From the NCBI GenBank assembly GCA_902492935.1, contig CABUNJ010000008.1:23244-87243 (forward strand): a stretch of DNA of 64,000 bases, in the 5' to 3' direction. The notes below the pieces were generated by a model. The model was given only the letters and a program-made list of their open reading frames with translations, was not told the DNA's origin and made no database searches. The translations under genes and the position numbers were made by a program. This DNA is from an uncultured Collinsella sp. (lineage in GTDB: Bacteria; Actinomycetota; Coriobacteriia; Coriobacteriales; Coriobacteriaceae). Shown here piece after piece: positions 42,057 to 50,105 of the stretch. Each line of letters begins with the position of its first letter. Positions within the stretch are counted from its first letter, which is position 1.

Positions 42057-42092
42057 GAAACCCCGGCAGTTGCGAAGAGCTGCCGGGGTTTC
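42057..42092 (+). terminator. Terminator-like hairpin with no gene before it
   Basis: GAAACCCCGGCAG (42057-42069) and CTGCCGGGGTTTC (42080-42092) make a perfect 13-bp stem with a 10-nt loop, followed by TGTCGTTT. Both flanking genes point away, so it ends no annotated gene. Confidence 0.6.
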
Positions 42093-42215
42093 TGTCGTTT
42101 ATGAGGCTAAGTCGGTACGCAGCGATCGAGACCTTGAGCCGCAAACCCACCGTGCGCAATGCGCACCGCCGCCAACTTGTGAGCGCGGCAACGCCTTCCC
42201 TGCCAAGCCCCGCGC

Positions 42216-42221
42216 TATACT
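42216..42221 (+). promoter_or_regulatory. -10 box placed for a leaderless gluQ mRNA
   Basis: TATACT ends 7 nt before the ATG at 42229, so transcription would begin at or next to the start codon. No Shine-Dalgarno sequence precedes the ATG. Confidence 0.5.
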
Positions 42222-42228
42222 CGTCCGC

Positions 42229-43239
42229 ATGGATATCAAAACACGCAACATAGCAACGCCCGCCGCGGACGCGCCAGCGACGCCACCCGCCTCCGCCCCC
42301 ACCCCCGTCGTGGGCCGCTTCGCCCCGTCGCCCTCGGGCCGCATGCACCTGGGTAACGTGTTCAGCTGCCTGTGCGCGTGGCTTTCGGCCCGCAGCCAAG
42401 GCGGCAGCGTCGTGTTGCGCATCGAGGACCTAGACGATCGCTGCAAGCGCCCGGAACTTGCCGCTCAACTGATTGACGATCTGACCTGGCTAGGGCTCGA
42501 GTGGGACGAAGGCCCCTACTACCAGCACGATCGCCTGGATCTGTACGAGGACGCCCTGCGCCAGCTGCAAGACGCCGGCCTCACCTATCCCTGCTTTTGC
42601 ACGCGCGCCGAACTCCACGCCGCGAGCGCACCGCACGCGAGCGACGGCACACCCATCTACCGCGGCGCCTGCCGAGGCCTTTCTGCCGAGGAGGTTACCC
42701 GTCGCAGCATCCTGCGCGCTCCGGCCACGCGCCTGCGCGTGCCTGCCGTCGACGACCTCGCAGACGATGTGATTGAATTCGTGGACCGCACGTATGGTGC
42801 CCAATGCGAGGCGCTCGCCACCGAGTGCGGCGACTTTTTGGTGCGCCGCAGCGATGGTGTTTTTGCCTATCAACTGGCCGTGGTGGTCGACGACGCTGCC
42901 ATGGGCGTCACCGAGGTCGTGCGCGGATGCGATCTGCTGGGCTCCACGCCCCGCCAAATCTACCTGCAGCATCTGCTGAGACTTCCCACGCCGCGCTACG
43001 CGCACATTCCACTGCTCATGTCGCCGGACGGTCGCCGCCTTTCCAAGCGCGACCGCGATCTGGACCTGGGCGAGCTCCGCACCCGCTTTGGCACGCCCGA
43101 GGCACTGCTGGGATGGCTCGCCGGGCAAACGGGCATCGCGCCGGACGCCACACCGCGCTCTGCCGAGCAGCTGGTCGAGCACTTTAGCTGGGACGTCATC
43201 CGCGCGCATCGGGAGAACATCACTGTAACGGTCGAGTAG
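42229..43239 (+). CDS. gluQ: Glutamyl-Q tRNA(Asp) synthetase
   Basis: 336 residues. After an Ala/Pro-rich N-terminus comes the HIGH-type motif RFAPSPSGRMHLGN, then LRIEDLD, a CxC...C zinc site (CFCTRAEL, YRGACRG), YQLAVVVDDAAMGVTEVVRG and the KMSKS-like RRLSKRD. It lacks the anticodon-binding half of GltX, which defines GluQRS. It glutamylates queuosine 34 of tRNA-Asp. The longer frame to 41869 is rejected, because a -10 box sits just before this ATG. Confidence 0.9.
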   Translation: MDIKTRNIATPAADAPATPPASAPTPVVGRFAPSPSGRMHLGNVFSCLCAWLSARSQGGSVVLRIEDLDDRCKRPELAAQLIDDLTWLGLEWDEGPYYQHDRLDLYEDALRQLQDAGLTYPCFCTRAELHAASAPHASDGTPIYRGACRGLSAEEVTRRSILRAPATRLRVPAVDDLADDVIEFVDRTYGAQCEALATECGDFLVRRSDGVFAYQLAVVVDDAAMGVTEVVRGCDLLGSTPRQIYLQHLLRLPTPRYAHIPLLMSPDGRRLSKRDRDLDLGELRTRFGTPEALLGWLAGQTGIAPDATPRSAEQLVEHFSWDVIRAHRENITVTVE

Positions 43240-43254
43240 CCAGCCACCCCGCCC

Positions 43255-43980
43255 CTACGCGACATCCCAGGGCTGGAGTTCGTCGCCCAAGCGAACGGTG
43301 CAGTCGTAGAGCGCGGTATGGCACTCGGCCGGGTTGGCATCCCGATGGAAATGCCCGTAATACCAGCGTTTGTAGTCCATGCGATCTTCCAGCTCATCGA
43401 AAAATGCCGTAAGTCGATCAACTGTGGGGCAATTCCAGCCGGGTGCCGGATAAAGCGTGGGCGAAAGCATGCGCGTAGAGCAGGTGTGGGTGATCACGTA
43501 GTCGACCTTCCAGCCCATGCTGTCGAGCTTTGCCCGCGCCTCCTCAAAGTTGCGCTCGTCCGGCAGCTCCTGCGGCCACCAGCTGGAATAGGGAATGCGG
43601 TATTCCTTGTCCACGCTCGTGGCGCCGCCCATGGTAAAGACCGTTGAGCCGTCGAGCTCAAAAACCTCGCCGCGCGTCAGGCGCCGTATGGGCGAGGTAT
43701 CCGACAGGCGCTGCGTCAGCCCACCGTGCCACAACTCCATGGGGCGTTCCGCCCAGTGATCGAAACGCTCGTGGTTGCCGTCGACAAACAGCACGGTGTA
43801 GGGGCGCAACTCCAGCCAAGCAATATCGGCACATTCCTCGGCAGAGAAATCCCACGGAAAGCCAAAGTCACCGGCGACGATGAGATAGTCGTCACTCGTC
43901 AGACTATCCCCAAGCTCCCAGTCGCGAAGCTTTTGCATGTCGAGCCCACCGTGAATGTCGCCCGTCACATAGACCGTCAT
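43255..43980 (-). CDS. Metallophosphoesterase
   Basis: 241 residues from ATG at 43980 (MTVYVTGDIHGGLDM). Calcineurin-like motifs in order: GDIHG, VAGDFGFPWD, VDGNHERFDH, ITHTCS and GHFHRD, giving the two-metal site. The family includes protein phosphatases, nucleotide phosphatases and cyclic nucleotide esterases; the substrate cannot be told. The small membrane protein gene ends 25 nt upstream. Confidence 0.88.
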   Translation of the reverse strand: MTVYVTGDIHGGLDMQKLRDWELGDSLTSDDYLIVAGDFGFPWDFSAEECADIAWLELRPYTVLFVDGNHERFDHWAERPMELWHGGLTQRLSDTSPIRRLTRGEVFELDGSTVFTMGGATSVDKEYRIPYSSWWPQELPDERNFEEARAKLDSMGWKVDYVITHTCSTRMLSPTLYPAPGWNCPTVDRLTAFFDELEDRMDYKRWYYGHFHRDANPAECHTALYDCTVRLGDELQPWDVA

Positions 43981-44005
43981 CGGATTACCACTTCCCTGTA
44001 AGTCG

Positions 44006-44305
44006 CTAGCCCGCATTCTGCACGATCACTAAGTCAACCGTTCCAGCCCTTCCATCCTTTGGGACCTGCCCCTCGCTCTTCCATCCAAACGGGTCAAACA
44101 CCCAAAAAATCAGATCGAGCACGCCGCCGGTCATCATGGCGCCGGCAAGGGCCATGCAAACGTGCAGAGAACTGGCACTTCGGAGCACGTCGAATGGCCC
44201 CAGAACAGCCAGCAGCGCGACCGCTGCGCCGGCAAGGCACAACGCGAGGCACGGCCCCGCGTCCTTGACGCACTTCTTTGCGAGATGCTTGGTGTTATCG
44301 CTCAT
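44006..44305 (-). CDS. Small two-helix membrane protein
   Basis: 99 residues from ATG at 44305, with AAGGAG 10 nt upstream. Two hydrophobic segments (CLALCLAGAAVALLAVLGPF and CMALAGAMMTGGVLDLIFWV) and a polar tail. No family recognised. Probably co-transcribed with the phosphoesterase. Confidence 0.6.
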   Translation of the reverse strand: MSDNTKHLAKKCVKDAGPCLALCLAGAAVALLAVLGPFDVLRSASSLHVCMALAGAMMTGGVLDLIFWVFDPFGWKSEGQVPKDGRAGTVDLVIVQNAG

Positions 44306-44658
44306 TGGTATCGAACTCCTTAGAGGGTCATTGTTCAGACGCATGCCGCCGCGGCAGAGCGGGGCGGCATGGTGAGTGTCACATGCCGTGCGGACATCAA
44401 TGGAGAAACCGCCTGCTCGACCAACCTTTGACGCCGTGTTGCACCGGCACCCCATCCCCCGCTATCAAGGTCTAATACTTTTCCCACCGCCGCGCAAAAA
44501 CTCATCCAACATTAATCTTGGCTCAAGAATCGCTTAATCTATAACCTGCACTATAGAGTTCGACCAAGGGCGGGGCGGCGCCACGCAGGCCGCCGAACGC
44601 AACGCTCGCGCCCGGGCAAATCGCCCGGCGTCGCGCCCATCGAACGAAAGGACAGGTC
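44306..44658. other. Divergent promoter region
   Basis: A 353-bp gap with no gene. On the plus strand TTGGCT (44518-44523) and TATAAC (44540-44545), 16 nt apart, are a fair promoter for the UBA-like gene. The predicted 100-nt leader is GC-rich, with a CCGGGC/GCCCGG hairpin near 44610-44630. Confidence 0.5.
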
Positions 44659-45201
44659 ATGGACGACCTCGAAAAAGTTGAAACCATCCGCACCAAGTGC
44701 AACGTAAGCTACACCGATGCCAAGGCCGCGCTCGACGCTGCCGACGGCAACGTTTTGGATGCCATCATTTGGCTCGAGTCGCAGGGCAAGACCCAGACCA
44801 CGTCGGCGCACGCCGCCACCGAATCCGCGCCAGTCGATGAACCCTCGGCCGAGATGGTCGCCGCGCAGGCCGCCTACGAAAAGTCGAGCGAAAAGACCGA
44901 CTTCTCTAAGAAGATGGACAGCGTATGGGAGTACCTCAAAAAGCTCTTCCGTCTGAGCCTGGACACCAAGTTTATCGCCACGCGCCGCGATGCGATCATC
45001 CTCAACATTCCCATCCTGATCCCCATCGTCGCGCTGTTTGCCTGGGGCGCCACGATATGGCTGATGCTGATTGGCCTGTTCTTTGGCATGCGTTACCGCA
45101 TCGATAGCGACGGCGACGTACCCGGCAGCATCAACAACCTTATGAATCACGCCGCCGACGCCGCGGACGACATCAAGCAAAATCTGAACGACGACAAGTA
45201 A
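44659..45201 (+). CDS. UBA/TS-N and DUF4342 domain membrane protein
   Basis: 180 residues. The N-terminal 45 residues (VETIRTKCNVSYTDAKAALD, then GNVLDAIIWLES) form a UBA/TS-N three-helix bundle like that of EF-Ts. A polar linker leads to a DUF4342-type region with one membrane segment (ILNIPILIPIVALFAWGATIWLMLIGLFFG). The UBA part may bind a cytoplasmic partner at the membrane. Lies 19 nt upstream of a two-component system, so possibly its accessory protein. Confidence 0.8.
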   Translation: MDDLEKVETIRTKCNVSYTDAKAALDAADGNVLDAIIWLESQGKTQTTSAHAATESAPVDEPSAEMVAAQAAYEKSSEKTDFSKKMDSVWEYLKKLFRLSLDTKFIATRRDAIILNIPILIPIVALFAWGATIWLMLIGLFFGMRYRIDSDGDVPGSINNLMNHAADAADDIKQNLNDDK

Positions 45202-45220
45202 TCGCAGACGGGGGGCACGC

Positions 45221-46003
45221 ATGGCACGGATCCTGATCGTAGAGGACGAGGAGAAAATCGCCCGCTTTGTGACGCTCGAGCTGGAGCACGAGGGCTACCA
45301 GGTGGAGCACGCCGCCGACGGCCGCACCGCCGTGGACCTGGCACTGGAGCGCGACTACGATCTGATTCTGCTCGATGTGCTGTTGCCGCAGCTCAACGGC
45401 ATGGAGGTCCTGCGACGTGTCCGCAAGCACAAGGATGTGCCGGTGATTATGGTCACCGCGCGCGATGCCGTGATGGACAAGGTTGCCGGGCTCGATGCCG
45501 GCGCCGACGATTACCTGACCAAGCCGTTTGCGATTGAGGAGCTGTTCGCACGGATCCGCGTGGCGTTGAAGCGCTCGGAGGCTGTGCGGGCGGCTTCGGG
45601 CGTTGGCGGCGCCGGGGCCAGAGCGGGTATGGCGGGCGGCGCGGGTGTCGGCGCCGCTGCTGAGCCCCCAGCTGGCGGCTCAGCCCAAGCCGCCGTGCCC
45701 TCCCCCGCTACGCTCACCGTTGGCTCAGTCGTGCTCGATCCCGACCGCCGCGAAGTCACGGTCGGCGGCTCGCCCATCGCGCTCACGGCCCGCGAGTTCG
45801 ACGTCCTCGCCCTGCTTATGGCGCATGCCGAGACCGTGCTCACGCGCGAGCGCATCGCGCACGAAGCGCTGGGCTACGAATACGTGGGCGACACCAACAA
45901 CGTCGACGTGCACATCGCGCATCTGCGCGCCAAGATCGAAGACGCCGGTGGTGCCCGCATCATCCAGACCGTGCGCGGGGTGGGCTATGTCTGCCGTGCG
46001 TAA
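45221..46003 (+). CDS. OmpR-family response regulator with long linker
   Basis: 260 residues. Receiver domain with VEDEE, phospho-Asp 52 (LILLDVLLPQ) and TKPF, then an unusually long Gly/Ala/Pro linker of about 40 residues (GVGGAGARAGMAGGAG...), then a winged helix ending QTVRGVGYVCRA. Overlaps the kinase gene by 17 nt. Target genes unknown. Confidence 0.92.
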   Translation: MARILIVEDEEKIARFVTLELEHEGYQVEHAADGRTAVDLALERDYDLILLDVLLPQLNGMEVLRRVRKHKDVPVIMVTARDAVMDKVAGLDAGADDYLTKPFAIEELFARIRVALKRSEAVRAASGVGGAGARAGMAGGAGVGAAAEPPAGGSAQAAVPSPATLTVGSVVLDPDRREVTVGGSPIALTAREFDVLALLMAHAETVLTRERIAHEALGYEYVGDTNNVDVHIAHLRAKIEDAGGARIIQTVRGVGYVCRA

Positions 46004-47282
46004 CGCCGAGGCCAAGCGCGTCACCTCCATCGCCCGCGCCATCAACTGGGGCTATATGTGGCGCCGCCTGATGAGCTACGTCTGGCTCGATCTGTTGCTG
46101 ATGGTGATTGCGGCGGCGATCCTCGTCTATGGATACAACCAAACGCTGCCCGACAGCGCGTTTACCGCGGGATGGATTCCCGGCGCCACCGTTCACGGCA
46201 TGTCGCTGACGCCCTCACGCGGCTGGGACCCGGCCACGCTCACCTATACCGTCGAGCTTGCGCGTACCACCAAGACCTTCCCCCTCGCGCAGGACCTCGC
46301 CACGCTATGGCCTCTCTACCTTGCCGTTGTGGGTTGGCAGGTCATCAGCGTGCTCAACATGCTCGGCGGCGCCCGCCGCGTGCGCCGTACCATGGCGCCG
46401 CTCAACGACCTGGCCTTGCGTGTGGACGAGCTCGGCCGCATGCAGCTCGCTGGCGGCAAGATGGAAACACTGGAGCAGGCCATCGAGCGAGCAAGCGTCG
46501 ACTCGCCGAGCGTCACCACCGGCGACGCCGACCTGGCAAGCATCGAGGTCGCACTCAACCGCCTGCTGCGCCAGATGCAAGAGGCCAAGCTGCAACAGAT
46601 ACGCTTTGTCAACGATGCAAGCCACGAGCTGCGCACGCCCATAGCGGTGATTCAGGGCTACGTAAACATGCTCGACCGCTGGGGCAAAGACGACCCGGAC
46701 GTGCTGGCAGAATCCATCGCATCCCTCAAGGCCGAAAGCGAGCACATGCAGGAGCTCGTGGAACAGCTGCTGTTTTTGGCACGCGGCGATGCCGGTCGCA
46801 CGGTCCTGCGGCGTGCACATACCAACCTGGCCGCACTGGTCGGCGAGGTATGCGAGGAATCGCAGATGATCGATACCGAGCACACGTATCGGCTGGCCTT
46901 TGACGCTGCGCTTGCCAACGACCCGCGCTGCGACGCGCCCGTCGACGTGGCGCTCGTGAAGCAGGCTCTGCGCGTGATCGTGCAAAACGCCGCCAAGTAC
47001 TCGGATGCGGGAACGACCGTCACATTTGGCATAACGCCGAATGCGGGCGCGGGCACGATCGACATAAGTGTTGAGGACGAGGGCATCGGCATGAACCAGG
47101 AATCCGCAGCTCACGCGTTTGAACGGTTCTACCGCGCCGACAACGCACGCGATGCCGGCGCGCAGGGCTCGGGTCTGGGGCTTGCCATTGCCAAGTGGAT
47201 CGTCGATAGCCATGGCGGCGTCATCGGCGTGACCTCGGTCGAGGGCGTCGGCAGCCGCTTTACGATTCGCCTGCCGCGGTAG
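45987..47282 (+). CDS. Sensor histidine kinase
   Basis: 431 residues from ATG at 45987, inside the end of the regulator gene. Two membrane segments (about 32-50 and 107-127) flank a 55-residue outside domain. A HAMP-like region follows, then phospho-His 213 in VNDASHELRTPIAVIQGY. ATPase boxes: QNAAKYS, VEDEGIGM, FERFYRADNARD and GSGLGLAIAKWIV. Forms a two-component system with the gene it overlaps. Signal unknown. Confidence 0.92.
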   Translation: MSAVRNAEAKRVTSIARAINWGYMWRRLMSYVWLDLLLMVIAAAILVYGYNQTLPDSAFTAGWIPGATVHGMSLTPSRGWDPATLTYTVELARTTKTFPLAQDLATLWPLYLAVVGWQVISVLNMLGGARRVRRTMAPLNDLALRVDELGRMQLAGGKMETLEQAIERASVDSPSVTTGDADLASIEVALNRLLRQMQEAKLQQIRFVNDASHELRTPIAVIQGYVNMLDRWGKDDPDVLAESIASLKAESEHMQELVEQLLFLARGDAGRTVLRRAHTNLAALVGEVCEESQMIDTEHTYRLAFDAALANDPRCDAPVDVALVKQALRVIVQNAAKYSDAGTTVTFGITPNAGAGTIDISVEDEGIGMNQESAAHAFERFYRADNARDAGAQGSGLGLAIAKWIVDSHGGVIGVTSVEGVGSRFTIRLPR

Positions 47283-47301
47283 GAAGCCCCTCGGCATAAA
47301 T

Positions 47302-47335
47302 AAAGGGATAGGGCCACGCGGCCCTATCCCTTTTT
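47302..47335. terminator. Bidirectional terminator between kinase and VOC genes
   Basis: AAAGGGATAGGGCC (47302-47315) and GGCCCTATCCCTTT (47320-47333) pair perfectly around ACGC and end in TTTTT. Confidence 0.92.
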
Positions 47336-47357
47336 GCTAGCTATGGCAGCTTGTGCG

Positions 47358-47732
47358 CTACTCGCGGCACAGGTGCACGGCGAAGCCGGCGAACTCGCGC
47401 TTAAAGTACACGAGCTTGGTGCCGCCGTCGGGCAGCAGCACGCGCGACTCCTCGTTGACCTCGAGCCCGCGCTCGGCAAACCACTTCTCGGCCGCATCGA
47501 TGTCGTTGACGGCAAAGCCAATGTGGCCCTTGGTGCCACGACCGTTCTGTTTCATGACCTCGACCAGCGAATCGTTAAAGTACGAAACCGGGGTCTCGAT
47601 GACGGGCAGGCCCATCATCGTCGAGAACAGCTCCGCGATCTCCAAGGCATCTGCCGGGTCAGTAGCGTTAATGCCCACATGGGCAACGCGCATGCCAAAG
47701 AGCTCGACCGGATTGGCGTTCTGCTCATTCAT
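47358..47732 (-). CDS. VOC (glyoxalase-like) superfamily protein
   Basis: 124 residues from ATG at 47732. One VOC domain (LFGMRVAHVGINATDPADA, then GTKGHIGFAVNDIDAAEKWF and KLVYFKREFAGFAVHL) with His and Glu positions fit for a metal. Similar domains are attached to sugar-acid aldolases in gut bacteria. It follows the PTS IIB gene by 11 nt, so a sugar-related role is possible. Reaction unknown. Confidence 0.8.
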   Translation of the reverse strand: MNEQNANPVELFGMRVAHVGINATDPADALEIAELFSTMMGLPVIETPVSYFNDSLVEVMKQNGRGTKGHIGFAVNDIDAAEKWFAERGLEVNEESRVLLPDGGTKLVYFKREFAGFAVHLCRE

Positions 47733-47743
47733 ACAGGCAGCGC

Positions 47744-48031
47744 CTACTGAGCCATAACGTCGAGAACGGCCTTCTCGGCAGCGACGCGATTCATGCCGGT
47801 CATGAAGGGCACGCCGCTCACGTACGGGCAGGTGAGGCCCTCGGGGGCAACGGTGGTGGCGATCAGCAGGTCGGCGCCCTCGTCGCAAGCGTCCTTGGCC
47901 TCGGAGATGGCGCACTGCACGATCTCATACTTGCCGGCATAACCGTTGGCGTCGAGCATGGTAGCGACCTTCTGGGCAACGAGCGTGGAAGTAGCAGCGC
48001 CAGCACCGCAAGCCAAAACGATCTTCTTCAT
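47744..48031 (-). CDS. Orphan PTS IIB component, galactitol-type
   Basis: 95 residues, a complete single IIB domain. The phosphorylated Cys lies at residue 8 in VLACGAGAATSTLVAQKV, as in GatB/lactose-type IIB. It would pass phosphate from IIA to the sugar carried by IIC, but no IIA or IIC is encoded here, only the VOC gene. A regulatory role is possible. Confidence 0.85.
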   Translation of the reverse strand: MKKIVLACGAGAATSTLVAQKVATMLDANGYAGKYEIVQCAISEAKDACDEGADLLIATTVAPEGLTCPYVSGVPFMTGMNRVAAEKAVLDVMAQ

Positions 48032-48194
48032 AGGTAATGTCTCCCTTCATGGTTTACTTTAGGTAAGTGTACCGCAGCGAGCGATGGCACTCGGCCTCGA
48101 TGAGCTTTTATGCCAGTTTGCTTGCGCGCTGCGTATAATACATCTAGTACGTGTTGTCATACCGCTCGCTTTATGAGCGACTAAGGACCCTAAT

Positions 48195-48818
48195 ATGCCC
48201 GATTCCCGCACACTCTGGACCGCCGTCGTTATCATCTGCATCGCCGTGTCGGTGTTCTTTAGCGTCAAAAAACGCACCACGTTCAAGCGTCTGCAGCAGT
48301 TGATGGCCGCCAAGCAGTGGGACGAGTTCGATCGTTTGCTCGACGGCAAACTCACCAGCATGCTGTACCCGCGCTACAACCGCGATTACCTGCGTCTGAA
48401 CTCCTATCTGCTGCGCGAGGACCACGAGCGCGCCAGCGAGATGTTCGACCTGCTGCTGGGTCTCAACCTCCCCAAGATGCAGCGCGTCGACTTGGTGATT
48501 AAGGCCTTTAACTACTACGTTGGCCAGGAGGACCGCAAAAAGTCCAAGGAACTGTTGCACGAGATCAAGGGTTTTGAGGGCGGTCAAGCCGAGGCGGTTG
48601 CACACGAGTGTCAGCTGATGTACGACACGATGATCCTCAAGCGCCACAACGACATTCCCGAGCTGGAGCGCATGCTCGAGGAGGCCGGCGACGACCCGGT
48701 CAAGCGCTGCCGCCTGGAGTACCTGCTGGCCCTGCAATACCAGAACAAGGGCGACGAAGCCAAGTTCCAGGAGTTCCTGGAGAAGTCGGGCCAACACTCG
48801 ATGGCCGTCAACGCGTAA
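48195..48818 (+). CDS. Membrane-anchored TPR-like protein, unknown function
   Basis: 207 residues. The N-terminal segment LWTAVVIICIAVSVFFSV anchors it, and the rest is a run of helices with TPR-like spacing (AAKQWDEFDRLLDGKLTSML, then LREDHERASEMFDLLLGLN). No family recognised. It ends 31 nt before the tRNA-Leu gene. Confidence 0.7.
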   Translation: MPDSRTLWTAVVIICIAVSVFFSVKKRTTFKRLQQLMAAKQWDEFDRLLDGKLTSMLYPRYNRDYLRLNSYLLREDHERASEMFDLLLGLNLPKMQRVDLVIKAFNYYVGQEDRKKSKELLHEIKGFEGGQAEAVAHECQLMYDTMILKRHNDIPELERMLEEAGDDPVKRCRLEYLLALQYQNKGDEAKFQEFLEKSGQHSMAVNA

Positions 48819-48849
48819 CGGACGGCTTGTGCTAGACTTCTAGTCTCAC

Positions 48850-48934
48850 GGGGGCGTGGCGGAATTGGCATACGCAGGAGACTTAAAATCTCTCGCCGCA
48901 AGGATTGTGGGTTCGAGTCCCACCGCCCCTACCA
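48850..48934 (+). tRNA. tRNA-Leu, anticodon TAA
   Basis: 85 nt including encoded CCA. Acceptor GGGGGCG pairs with CGCCCCT (one G-U pair at the end). The anticodon loop CTTAAAA gives TAA, reading UUA/UUG. The long variable arm and the T arm GGTTCGAGTCC are those of a class II tRNA-Leu. Confidence 0.95.
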
Positions 48935-49003
48935 TGTATTGTTTACGAGCTCGTGTCCCCAAGGGATGCGGGCTCGTTTCTTTTAGATGCCGGTGGGACT
49001 CTA

Positions 49004-49070
49004 AGTTGCGGTGGAATAGATCCTGTTTATACCGTTTACCAGCTTATTTAGGAACTATTTCACCGCAACT
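49004..49070. repeat. AGTTGCGGTG palindromic element, copy 2 (67 bp)
   Basis: The arms at 49004-49024 (AGTTGCGGTGGAATAGATCC) and 49050-49070 pair with two mismatches in 21. The same arms define the 69-bp element at 13875-13943. It lies 13 nt after the Ppx/GppA stop and 69 nt after the tRNA. Confidence 0.85.
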
Positions 49071-49083
49071 CAGAGGAAGACGG

Positions 49084-50085
49084 TTAAAGAGCACTCAGGC
49101 TCGGGATCCAGCCGATGGTGGGGATTGTGCCGTCGAGAATCTCGTTGATGGTGGCGGCCATGCCGGCGAGCAGGCTGTTCTCGCTTACGGTGAGCGCGTT
49201 GTAGCCGCCAGCTCGCATGAGCTCGCGGACAACCACGGCGCCGGCAAGAATCACGCCCGCGCGCTTGGGCTGCACGCCCGGCAGTGCGGCGATGCCCTCC
49301 ACGTCCAGCGCGGACATGCGCTCTATAGCGGCAGAAATCTGCTCCATCGAAAGCTCGTGCAGGTGTACAAAGCTCGAGTCGTACGGCTCCAGCTCGTGGA
49401 CCAGTGCCACGAGCGTGGTGACGGTGCCGCCCACGGCAACCAGGCGCTCGGCGCGCTCAAAGTCGCTGGGCAAGCCCTCAAAATAGGCAGCGAACTGCTC
49501 GCCCGCCCAGTCGGCGGCGGCAGCGAGCTCACCGTCCACAGGCGGCAGGGGCGAGAAGAAGCGCTCCGTTACGCGACGGCAACCAATGTCCAGCGAGCGC
49601 GTCCCCTCCAGTGCGAAGACCCCGCGCTCCGGAGCGTACACGCCCGTCGCGAGCTCCGTGGACCCGCCGCCCGAATCGGCGACGATGATGCGCTCGCCGG
49701 CAAAGTCGTGCGCCACGCCAAAAAACGTCAGGCGCGCCTCGACCTCACCCGGAATCACCTGCGGTTCGAGCCCGAACTCGCGCAGGCCATCCAGCAGTAG
49801 CGCAGCATTGGACGCATCGCGCGCGGCACTCGTGCACGTGGTGCAGATGCACGCGGCCCCAAAGTCGCGTGCCTCGGCCACGAACATGCGGCACGCGGCG
49901 AGCACGCGCTCCACAGCCGCCTCGCAAAAGCGGCCCGTCGCATCCACGCCCTCGCCCAGGTCGGTAATCTCGGTATGCTTGGACGACTCCACGATCGCCC
50001 CGGCCTCGACCTGCGCCAACACCAGTCGCGACGATACCGTTCCCAGGTCGATCGCCGCCACCTTATATCGTTTGCAATTCGTCAT
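49084..50085 (-). CDS. Ppx/GppA exopolyphosphatase family protein
   Basis: 333 residues, the shorter form lacking the C-terminal HD region. Actin-like ATPase motifs are VAAIDLGTVSSRLVLAQV at the start, VADSGGGSTELATG and VAVGGTVTTLVAL. It would hydrolyse polyphosphate or pppGpp. GGAGGGG precedes the start, and it follows the DivIC-like gene by 20 nt. Confidence 0.9.
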   Translation of the reverse strand: MTNCKRYKVAAIDLGTVSSRLVLAQVEAGAIVESSKHTEITDLGEGVDATGRFCEAAVERVLAACRMFVAEARDFGAACICTTCTSAARDASNAALLLDGLREFGLEPQVIPGEVEARLTFFGVAHDFAGERIIVADSGGGSTELATGVYAPERGVFALEGTRSLDIGCRRVTERFFSPLPPVDGELAAAADWAGEQFAAYFEGLPSDFERAERLVAVGGTVTTLVALVHELEPYDSSFVHLHELSMEQISAAIERMSALDVEGIAALPGVQPKRAGVILAGAVVVRELMRAGGYNALTVSENSLLAGMAATINEILDGTIPTIGWIPSLSAL

Positions 50086-50105
50086 TGCGGGCTCCCCTCC
50101 GGGCG

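Larger units (their letters stand above)
41741..42228. other. Divergent gap with a repeat remnant and an orphan hairpin
   Basis: This 488-bp gap separates the DUF2207 gene and gluQ, which diverge. It holds a CTAGTCATTGGGGACA remnant at 41861-41876, a GAGCG/CGCTC hairpin around 41998-42033, and a strong hairpin at 42057-42092. No open frame is convincing. A terminator-like hairpin between divergent genes hints at a small plus-strand RNA here. Confidence 0.45.

Noticed and set aside
41869..42228. N-terminal extension of gluQ
   Set aside because: The extra 120 residues cross a terminator-like hairpin and the -10 box, and the family starts near the chosen ATG.
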